Source of the DNA: Anaeromyxobacter paludicola
Lineage (GTDB): Bacteria; Myxococcota; Myxococcia; Myxococcales; Anaeromyxobacteraceae
Assembly: GCF_023169965.1 (NCBI RefSeq)
Contig: NZ_AP025592.1
Location: 3,472,001-3,536,000, forward strand
DNA: 64,000 bases
Reading direction: 5' to 3'
The notes below the pieces were generated by a model. The model searched no databases and was not told the origin of the DNA. It saw only the letters and a list, made by a program, of their open reading frames with translations. This document shows positions 8,868 to 15,765 of the stretch, one piece after another; the first letter of the stretch is position 1; the number at the start of each line of letters is the position of its first letter. The position numbers and the translations under genes were made by a program.

Positions 8868-10410
8868 CCCCGGGCCGGCCGTGGCCGGAGCGGCCGACCC
8901 CCGACCATTGCCCGGCCCGCGCCGGGCCGCCCGGGCCGGCTTCTCCTTCCTGCGGCGCGCCGCCCCGCCGCTCGACCTGCCCATCCTCGGGCGGACGCTC
9001 CTGCACGCCGCCCTGGTCGGCGGCGCGGCGGGGCTCGTCGGCGCCGGGTTCTTCGCCTCTCTCGAGGTGGCCCAGCGCGGGCTCCTGGCCGGCCTCGCCG
9101 GCTACGCCCCGCTGCGGGCCTTCGGCGAGACGTTCCTGAAGGAGGGGGCGGCGGGCCCGCCCCGGCTGCTGGTCCTGGCGCTCCTCCCGGCCGCCGGCGG
9201 GCTCCTGAGCGGCGTCCTCACCACCTGGCTCGCCCCCGAGGCGGCCGGCGGCGGCGGCGACGCCATCATCCACGCCTACCACCACGGCGGGCGGGTGCGC
9301 CGGCGGGTCCTCTGGGTGAAGTGGCTCGCGGCGCTCGGTACGCTCGCCTCGGGCGGCTCGGGCGGCCGCGAGGGGCCGACGATGCAGATCGGCGGCGCCA
9401 TCGGCGCGCTCGTGGGCCGCGCCCTGCCGGCCACCCGGCGCGAGCGGCGCATCCTCCTCGTGGCCGGGATCGCCGCCGGCATCTCCGCGGTCTTCCGCAC
9501 CCCCCTCGGCGCGGCGCTGCTGGCGGTGGAGCTCCTCTACCGCGACGACTTCGAGGCCGAGGCGCTCGTCCCGGCGGTGCTCTCGAGCGTCATCGCCTAC
9601 TCGGTGGTGATCGCGCTCTACGGCGAGACGACGCTCTTCGGGCGGCTGCAGCCCTTCCCGTTCGTGCCCGCCCACCTCCCGCTCTACGCGCTCCTCGCGG
9701 TCGCCACCGCCGTCGGGGCCTCGGCCTTCGTGCGGGCGCTGCGGCTGGCGCAGGGGGCCGCGGCGCGCCTCCCGGGGCCGGAGTGGGCCCGCCCGGCGCT
9801 GGGCGGCCTCGCCATGGGCACCCTCGGGGCGATGGTGGCGTGGCGGCTCGGGGCGCGGTACGGGCCCGAGGCGGCGCGGCTCGGGGTGTTCGGCGGCGGC
9901 TACGGCGTGGCGCAGGCGGCGCTCACCGGCCACCGCGGCCTGCCCGGCGGCTGGGAGCTCGTCGCGCTGCTCCTGCTCCTCTGCGCCGCCAAGCTGGTCG
10001 CCTCCGCCCTCACCATCGGCAGCGGCGCCGCGGCGGGCGACTTCGCCCCCTCGCTGGTGGTGGGGGGCCTGCTCGGCAGCGCCTTCGGCCACGCCGCCGC
10101 GCTCCTGGTGCGCGATCCGCGCCTCGACCCGGCCGCCTTCGCCCTCGTCGGCATGGGGACCTTCTACGGCGGGGTGGCCCACGCGCCGCTCGCCGCCCTG
10201 GTCCTCGTGGCCGAGCTCGCCGGCAGCTACGACCTGCTCGTGCCCATGATGCTCGCGGTGAGCGTCGCGCTCGTCGCCCTGCGCGGCGTCAGCCTCTACC
10301 CCGCCCAGCCGGAGAACAAGGCGGGCGCGCCGGACCTGCGCCGGGCGGCGCGCTGGCGGTCGGCCCAGGGGTGGAAGCCGCCGCGGCTGCGGGGCGTGCG
10401 CCGGCGGTAG
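8833..10410 (+). CDS. ClC-family chloride channel or H+/Cl- antiporter
   Basis: About 525 residues with ten or more hydrophobic helices. The family filter motifs are present: GGREGPTMQIGGAIG (the GREGP loop with the gating Glu), GSGAAAGDFAPSLVVGG (the GxFxP loop) and a GGGGDAI loop in place of GSGIP. FYGGVAHAPLAALVLVAEL fits the region with the conserved Tyr near the central ion site. The start is uncertain: GTG 8833 has GGAGG 7 nt upstream and is preferred, while ATG 8806 would add nine residues and lacks a well-placed ribosome site. Both overlap the ferritin gene, suggesting coupled translation. There is no C-terminal CBS pair. Confidence 0.9.
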   Translation: MRSRPPADESPDPGPAVAGAADPRPLPGPRRAARAGFSFLRRAAPPLDLPILGRTLLHAALVGGAAGLVGAGFFASLEVAQRGLLAGLAGYAPLRAFGETFLKEGAAGPPRLLVLALLPAAGGLLSGVLTTWLAPEAAGGGGDAIIHAYHHGGRVRRRVLWVKWLAALGTLASGGSGGREGPTMQIGGAIGALVGRALPATRRERRILLVAGIAAGISAVFRTPLGAALLAVELLYRDDFEAEALVPAVLSSVIAYSVVIALYGETTLFGRLQPFPFVPAHLPLYALLAVATAVGASAFVRALRLAQGAAARLPGPEWARPALGGLAMGTLGAMVAWRLGARYGPEAARLGVFGGGYGVAQAALTGHRGLPGGWELVALLLLLCAAKLVASALTIGSGAAAGDFAPSLVVGGLLGSAFGHAAALLVRDPRLDPAAFALVGMGTFYGGVAHAPLAALVLVAELAGSYDLLVPMMLAVSVALVALRGVSLYPAQPENKAGAPDLRRAARWRSAQGWKPPRLRGVRRR

Positions 10411-10613
10411 GCGGCGATCCCATTCACCCAGCGACCTCCGCCGTGTCTCTCTGCCAGAGGTCGGGTCGCGCGTGCCCCTCCGCTCGCGTCACGGCCCGAA
10501 GAAGCTCAGGGCTCGGCGCGCGAGCGCCGTTCGACCGAGGGAAGCTCGGCGAGTGACTGGCATTGCCGTCAGTCCGCGCGGCGCCTTCTGCCCGGAGCCG
10601 CCTCCCGCGCCCG

Positions 10614-12293
10614 TCAGTCGCGCGCCGAGAGCCCGAGGGTGCCGGCGAGCCCCGCCGGCAGCGCCGACTGGCCGCCCTGCGTGGAGACGCGCCCCAGGGC
10701 CGAGAGCCGGATCGAGAGCCAGGAGGCGAGGTCCGCCGAGCCGCTCAGGTAGAGCGCCACGTCGCCGTCGGTCGCGCCGGCCGGCGCGGCCGCGCTCTCG
10801 TAGGAGGTCCGCGCGAGGAGCCGCAGCCCGTCGGTGGGCCGCGTCACCGCTTGCAGGTACACGCTCCGCCCCGCCAGCCACCCGAACTCCTCCTGGTAGC
10901 CGGCCGAGACGCCGCCGCGCCGGCCGAAGGCGCGCGGCACCGAGACCTCCGGCCCCACCCACTGGCGCGACAGCCCGCTCGTGAGGTCGTCGGCGAGCCC
11001 GCCCTGGGCGGTGAGGCTCACCCAGCCCCAGGGGTCGAGGGTGAGGGAGGCGTCGCCGTGCCGCGACGGCCCGGGGAAGCGGGCGGGGGCGGCGAGGTCC
11101 GGCGTGGCGAGCCCCTCGTAGCGGTAGCTCGCCGAGACCGAGAGCCGCTCCAGGGGGCGCGCGGAGAGGTCGAGCCGCACGAGGTCGAGGAGCGCCGGGG
11201 CGGTGACGTTGCCGCCGGCGCCGACGCGGGCCGAGGCGGCGAGGTCGAGGTCGCGCCCGAAGACCGCCTGGGCGAGCGCCTCGCCCTCGAAGCGGCTCCC
11301 GAGCTCCGGCGAGGAGACGAGCGCGAGCCGCGCCTGGCCCCGCGTCCAGGCCGGGCCGAGCTGGCCGTCCTGCGCCAGGTAGACGCCGGCCGTGCTCCGC
11401 TTGGTGGTCGGCTCGGTGGTGGCGAGGTCGGGGACGCCGCCGCCGAAGATCCCGATCTCGCCGCGCGCCCCCTTCCAGCCGAGCTGGGCGCCGTCGAAGA
11501 GGGTGGCGCCGGGGATGCGCCACGGCAGCACCCGGCCCACCGCCACCGCCCAGGGGCGCTCCGGCTCGCGCAGCGCCACCTCGGCCTCCCAGACGTAGAG
11601 CTGGGTCCGGTCGCCGGGGCGGAAGCGGGCGTCGTCGGGCCGGGTGGTCTCGTGGATGGCGGAGAGGTCGGCGTAGAGCCGGTACCCGGCGCCGAGGTCG
11701 GCGCCGCGGAGCGCGGCGTCGAGCCGCTCCCGGTTCCAGGCGGTGGCGCCGGTGGAGCTCCAGAGCGCGTGCGAGACGGTCACCTCGGCCACCCCGGCGC
11801 CGCCGGCCGGGCGCGGCGCCGAGGGCGTGCCCTTCCACTCGATCCTGGGGAAGGGCGCCGCCGCGAGCGCCGCCTGGCGCGCGGCCGTCTCGGCCGGCGC
11901 GAGCGGCGGCGGGAGCCTGGCCGGGGCCGTCCCGGAGGGCGGCGGCGGCGCGGCGAGCGCGAAGGCGTCGCCGGGGCGGAGCCCGGGGCCCGTGCAGGTG
12001 GCGTGGTCGGGGCTCACCGCCTCCACCTCGCAGCTCCCGGCCGGCCGGCCGTTGCGCGTGAGCGCCAGGGTCTGGCCCGGCTGGAGCCCGTCGCGGCCGC
12101 CGGCGTCGAGGTAGGCGCGGTGCGCGGTGACGTAGCGGACCTCGCCCCGGCCCGGCGCGTGCCGGTGGGGCTTGCGGGGCGCGGGCGGCTGGAGCGCCGG
12201 CGCCGCCTCGACGGCCGGGGCCGCCTTCTTGCGCGGCAGCGTCCCGGGGGGCGCGGCGGCGAGGAGCGCGAGCAGCAGGGCGGAGGTGCTCAT
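10614..12293 (-). CDS. Outer-membrane beta-barrel protein of a cytochrome conduit
   Basis: A 559-residue exported protein and the last gene of the cytochrome operon. After a short signal peptide and a Pro/Ala linker, residues of about 48-115 form a small domain with two Cys (SCEVEAVSPDHATC) that may form a disulfide. From about residue 150 onward the sequence alternates polar and hydrophobic residues in short strands ending in aromatics (AGYRLYADLSAIHET, SVSASYRYEGLATPD, LSIRLSALGRVST), as in a transmembrane barrel of 16 or more strands. In porin-cytochrome conduits of Geobacter and Shewanella, such barrels hold a multihaem cytochrome across the outer membrane; that role is inferred from the neighbours. 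It starts 3 bp after the 9-haem gene stop. Confidence 0.75.
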   Translation of the reverse strand: MSTSALLLALLAAAPPGTLPRKKAAPAVEAAPALQPPAPRKPHRHAPGRGEVRYVTAHRAYLDAGGRDGLQPGQTLALTRNGRPAGSCEVEAVSPDHATCTGPGLRPGDAFALAAPPPPSGTAPARLPPPLAPAETAARQAALAAAPFPRIEWKGTPSAPRPAGGAGVAEVTVSHALWSSTGATAWNRERLDAALRGADLGAGYRLYADLSAIHETTRPDDARFRPGDRTQLYVWEAEVALREPERPWAVAVGRVLPWRIPGATLFDGAQLGWKGARGEIGIFGGGVPDLATTEPTTKRSTAGVYLAQDGQLGPAWTRGQARLALVSSPELGSRFEGEALAQAVFGRDLDLAASARVGAGGNVTAPALLDLVRLDLSARPLERLSVSASYRYEGLATPDLAAPARFPGPSRHGDASLTLDPWGWVSLTAQGGLADDLTSGLSRQWVGPEVSVPRAFGRRGGVSAGYQEEFGWLAGRSVYLQAVTRPTDGLRLLARTSYESAAAPAGATDGDVALYLSGSADLASWLSIRLSALGRVSTQGGQSALPAGLAGTLGLSARD

Positions 12294-12296
12294 GGG

Positions 12297-13106
12297 CTAC
12301 CCTCCTCCCTGGCCGCTCGGGTGGCACCCGGCGCAGGCCGAGGAGCTCCCGGTGGGGAAGTTGGTCACCCGGCCCACGTGGATCGACGCCACCTGGGCCG
12401 CGTCGTGGCAGCCGGCGACGTAGCAGGAGAGCGCTGCCTGTCCGAAGTCGGCGCCGTAGGGCTTGGTGTCGGTCCTCAGCTGCGCGTGGCACCTGAAGCA
12501 GTCGGTCGGGTGGCGCGTCCCCGGCGCGATCGCGAACGGGGTGTGGCCGGCGAGGGTGAGCCCGCCGTCGGCGTGGCAGCGCAGGCAGAGCGCGTCGGTG
12601 TAGCCGTACGAGGTCGCGGCGACGCTGGCGTGCTGGCCGGCGGCGGTGGCCTGGTCGTGGCTGCCCCCGTGGCACCCGGTGCAGGTCACCTGCGTCCGGT
12701 CGGCCGCGTTCACGTGGCAGTCGGAGCAGCCGACGGTGGCGTGCTTGGAGGTGGAGCCGATGGGGAACTTGGTGGTGTGGTCGATCCCCGCCGCGGTGCC
12801 GTCGGGGTGGCACTGGTAACAGGAAGGGCTCGACCAGGCGTAGCCCGTGACGCCGGTGTGCCAGGGATCGGTCTGGGCCTGGGTGTGGCAGCCGACGCAG
12901 GTGAACTGCCGGAAGGTGTCGTACGGGCCGTGGCAGTCGTCGCACTTCGCCACGGCCGGCGAGGCGTGGACGCCGCCCGCGATGGGGAACTTGGTGTGCG
13001 TGGCCGGCGTGGCGCTCGTGAGCCAGGGCGCGCGGGCGTTGCCGCCGCACGCGGCGAGGAGGAGCGCCGCGAGCGCGGCGGCGAGGGGCCTCGGGGAGCG
13101 GGTCAT
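12297..13106 (-). CDS. Multihaem c-type cytochrome lipoprotein (9 haem sites)
   Basis: A 269-residue protein. The start MTRSPRPLAAALAALLLAAC gives a lipobox (LLAAC), so the mature protein would be lipid-anchored. Eight CxxCH motifs (CDDCH, CVGCH, CYQCH, CSDCH, CTGCH, CLRCH, CFRCH, CAGCH) and one CX4CH motif (CYVAGCH) give nine probable c-haems in about 240 residues, close to one per 27. Many extra His can serve as sixth ligands. ATG 13106 overlaps the TGA of the upstream 10-haem gene (ATGA). As the lipoprotein beside the barrel gene it is the best candidate for the outer-membrane component, but which side of the membrane it faces is unknown. Confidence 0.9.
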   Translation of the reverse strand: MTRSPRPLAAALAALLLAACGGNARAPWLTSATPATHTKFPIAGGVHASPAVAKCDDCHGPYDTFRQFTCVGCHTQAQTDPWHTGVTGYAWSSPSCYQCHPDGTAAGIDHTTKFPIGSTSKHATVGCSDCHVNAADRTQVTCTGCHGGSHDQATAAGQHASVAATSYGYTDALCLRCHADGGLTLAGHTPFAIAPGTRHPTDCFRCHAQLRTDTKPYGADFGQAALSCYVAGCHDAAQVASIHVGRVTNFPTGSSSACAGCHPSGQGGG

Positions 13107-13966
13107 CGCGCCGACCTCCGCAGCGCCTGGGAGGCGCCCGAGAACTGGTGGCACTCGTAGCACTTGCGATCCTTGCACTGGAACCCGGCCACCTGGGCGT
13201 GGCGCGCCGAGGTCACCGCGCAGGAGTGGCAGCGGGTGCACTGGGCGGTGCCGGTGGAGCAGGCGCCGCTCGCGCCGCCCTGGAAGGCGCCGGCGAGGGT
13301 GGTGTGGCAGTCGAGGCAGCGCACCCCGGCGTGCGGGCCGCCCGAGAGCTGGAAGCAGCGGTCGTGGCCGGGGAAGGAGGCGCCCTGGAACCGCCACGGG
13401 CCGTGGCAGTCGAGGCAGCGGCCGGTGAAGCCGGCGGCCTGGTGGTCGAGGCCGGTCCGCGCCGCGCGGGAGAGGTCCTTCTGGTGGCACTGCGCGCAGT
13501 CCACGGTGGCGCGGGCGAAGGCGCGGTCGCGCCGGTCGCCGTGGCACTCCTCGCAGGGGATGAGCGCGTGACGCCCGGTGAGCGGGAAGTTGGTGCGCCG
13601 GTGCGCCTCGACCCCGAAGGCGGGCCGCCACGCCTCGGTGGAGTGGCAGCCCTGGCAGCGGAGGCTGGCGAGGCCGGCGTGCGGGTCGCGGTGGCAGGCG
13701 GCGCAGGCGGTCGGGAGCTTCTGCTGGAAGGAGCCCGGGTGGCAGCTCTTGCAGGTGGCCCGGCGGTGGGCGCCCTCGAGCGGGAAGCCGGTCCGCTCGT
13801 GCGCGAAGGCGACGTCGCTCCAGCTCTCGCTGGTGTGGCAGGCGGCGCAGTCGGTGCCGGTGGCGTGGCCGGGCGACGCCTGCGGGACCGCCGGGGCCCG
13901 CGCCGAGAGGTCGGGCAGGGCCGCCGCCGGCGCGGCGAGGAGGAGGGCGAGGAGCGCAGCGGTCAC
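13103..13966 (-). CDS. Periplasmic decahaem c-type cytochrome
   Basis: A 287-residue exported protein with a signal peptide (TAALLALLLAAPAAALP) and ten CxxCH motifs (CAACH, CKSCH, CAACH, CQGCH, CEECH, CAQCH, CLDCH, CLDCH, CTRCH, CYECH). The N-terminal two thirds repeat a module of the form H-x-x-T-x-F-P-L-x-G-x-H followed by CxxCH, as in the 20-haem neighbour, so the two share ancestry. The C-terminal 60 residues have a different, more Cys-rich pattern (CSTGTAQCTRCH, CKDRKCYECH). GTG 13966 overlaps the TGA of the upstream gene (GTGA) and its own TGA overlaps the next ATG. It probably carries electrons through the periplasm. Confidence 0.9.
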   Translation of the reverse strand: MTAALLALLLAAPAAALPDLSARAPAVPQASPGHATGTDCAACHTSESWSDVAFAHERTGFPLEGAHRRATCKSCHPGSFQQKLPTACAACHRDPHAGLASLRCQGCHSTEAWRPAFGVEAHRRTNFPLTGRHALIPCEECHGDRRDRAFARATVDCAQCHQKDLSRAARTGLDHQAAGFTGRCLDCHGPWRFQGASFPGHDRCFQLSGGPHAGVRCLDCHTTLAGAFQGGASGACSTGTAQCTRCHSCAVTSARHAQVAGFQCKDRKCYECHQFSGASQALRRSAR

Positions 13967-15765
13967 GGCGTGAACCCCCGGAAGGCGCCCTGGTGGAAGT
14001 CGGCGTGGCACCCCTCGCAGGTGCGCGGCAGGCCGCGGTAGCGGCGCACCGGCGCGCCCCCGCCCACCGCGACGGGCGCGTGGCAGGCCTCGCACTTCGC
14101 GCGGGCGTGCTTCCCCTGGAGCAGGAAGGTGGTGAAGGGCGGCGCGTGCTGGAAGGAGGTCTGCTTCCAGTCGCGGGTGTCGTGGCAGCGGGCGCAGTCG
14201 TCCCGTCCGTTCACGGCGAGCTGCCCGGCGTGCGGGTCCCGGTGGCAGGCGGCGCAGGCGGTCTCGAGCGGCTTGTAGCGCACCGCGCCCGCCGCGCCGG
14301 GCGCGTGGCACGAGGCGCAGGCGGCCTTCCCGTGCTTGCCGGTGAGCGGGAACCGGCTGTCCTTCTGGTGGTCGAAGCGGGCCGGCAGGAAGCTCTGCTG
14401 CTCGTGGCACGCGGCGCAGCTCTCGCGCGCCATCCGCTCCGGGAACTGGCCGGCGTGCGGGTCGGCGTGGCACTGCTCGCAGCGCTGCGACGGGCCGAGG
14501 GAGAAGAGGGCCGGGCTCACCCGCGCCGGCCGCTTCTCGCGCGCGAGCCGGGCGCGCGCCTCCGCCGGCACCCGGTCGGCGAGCCGCGGGTCGTGGACGT
14601 GGCAGAGCGAGCAGGCCACGGTCCGGTGGGCGCCCTGGAGCGCGTAGCGGCTCGTCGTGTGGTCCTCGAGGTCGAAGCGGGCCGGCTGCCAGCCCTGCAC
14701 GGTGTGGCACCGCTCGCAGGCCCCGGCGCGGCTCCCGCCGGTGAGCTGCCCCACGTGCGCGTCGAGGTGGCAGTCGCGGCAGGCCTGGAAGGCGAGGCCG
14801 CGGAACCGCGCCGGCTGGCCGGCGAACGGGCCGTGGCAGGCCTGGCAGGCGACGGTCTCGTGCGCGCCCTGGAGCGGGTAGCGGGTCTTCTGGTGGAAGG
14901 CGCGCTCCTTCGCGGTGGCGCGCACCTCCGTCCAGGCGAGGGCCGGCGCGTGGCAGCGCTGGCAGTCCTGGCCGAAGCGGGCCTGGTGCGGGTCCTTGTG
15001 ACAGTCCTGGCACCCGCCGTGGGCGACGGGCCGGTAGCGCGTGAACGCCTCCGGGCTCGCCGGCCGCGTGAGCGCGCCGGGGTCGCGCGCCGGCTCGCGC
15101 TCGACCTTGTGGCACTTCGCGCAGGCGACCGGCCGGTGCTTCCCCTCGAGCGGGTAGCCGGTCCGGTCGTGGGCGAAGAGCGACGCCGGCTTCCAGCCCT
15201 GGAGGCCGTGGCACTTCTGGCAGTCCTGCGAGAGCTGGCCGCGGTGCTCGTCGAAGTGACAGGAGGCGCAGGCCTGCGGGGCGCCCAGGAAGGTCCGCCG
15301 TCCGGGCTCGCGGGCGAGGAGCTGCTTCACGCCGGGGTCGGCGATCCGCGCGGGCGCGTGGCACCCGTCGCACCTCGCCGCGGCGTGCTTCCCCTCGAGC
15401 CGGTACCCGGTGCGCGCGTGGTCGAACCGCTCCTTCGGGCCGCCCCAGTCCACCAGGGCGAAGTCGCGCCCCTGGTGCTCGAGGTGGCAGCGGTTGCAGG
15501 CCTCGCGGTCCGCCGCCGGGAGCCGGCCGTGGAGGCCGCGCCCCTGCTTCACGCGCCCGGCGAGCTCCTGGTGGCACTCGAGGCAGCGCGCCGCCGAGAG
15601 CTGCCCCTTCACCACGTGGCACTTGGTGCACTGCTGGAGCCCCTCGAGCTTCTCGTGCGCCCGCGAGAGCGGGCCGGGCGAGAAGACGTCGGCGCGGGCG
15701 GCCGGCGCGGGCGCGGCGAGCGCCGCGGCGAGGAGGGCGAGGAGCGGGAGCCTACTGGAGGCCAT
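13963..15765 (-). CDS. Large periplasmic c-type cytochrome with 20 haem sites
   Basis: A 600-residue exported protein (signal peptide MASSRLPLLALLAAALAAPA, cut near ARA). I count 20 CxxCH motifs, from CTKCH and CLECH near the N-terminus to CEACH and CEGCH near the end. The body is built of about six copies of a 70-90-residue module: F-x-H-x-x-T-x-Y-P-L-x-G-x-H, CxxCH, then CxxCH-x-D-x-H-x-G-Q, then CxxCH. This suggests a long haem wire grown by duplication. No catalytic domain is visible. ATG 15765 lies within the 3' end of the upstream ferredoxin-flavin-cytochrome b gene (14-bp overlap). Expected location is the periplasm, bridging the inner membrane and outer-membrane complexes. Confidence 0.92.
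   Translation of the reverse strand: MASSRLPLLALLAAALAAPAPAARADVFSPGPLSRAHEKLEGLQQCTKCHVVKGQLSAARCLECHQELAGRVKQGRGLHGRLPAADREACNRCHLEHQGRDFALVDWGGPKERFDHARTGYRLEGKHAAARCDGCHAPARIADPGVKQLLAREPGRRTFLGAPQACASCHFDEHRGQLSQDCQKCHGLQGWKPASLFAHDRTGYPLEGKHRPVACAKCHKVEREPARDPGALTRPASPEAFTRYRPVAHGGCQDCHKDPHQARFGQDCQRCHAPALAWTEVRATAKERAFHQKTRYPLQGAHETVACQACHGPFAGQPARFRGLAFQACRDCHLDAHVGQLTGGSRAGACERCHTVQGWQPARFDLEDHTTSRYALQGAHRTVACSLCHVHDPRLADRVPAEARARLAREKRPARVSPALFSLGPSQRCEQCHADPHAGQFPERMARESCAACHEQQSFLPARFDHQKDSRFPLTGKHGKAACASCHAPGAAGAVRYKPLETACAACHRDPHAGQLAVNGRDDCARCHDTRDWKQTSFQHAPPFTTFLLQGKHARAKCEACHAPVAVGGGAPVRRYRGLPRTCEGCHADFHQGAFRGFTP

Noticed and set aside
10411-10613. Possible terminator hairpin near 10551-10575 (GACTG...CAGTC)
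   Set aside because: Arms of only five bases with a large loop and no T run; not supported between the convergent ClC and barrel genes.
13103-15631. A long open frame on the minus strand covering the 20-haem gene in another frame
   Set aside because: Only its last 288 codons (from GTG 13966) have signal peptide and CxxCH motifs; the rest is Arg/Pro-rich and is a GC-rich shadow of the 20-haem gene.
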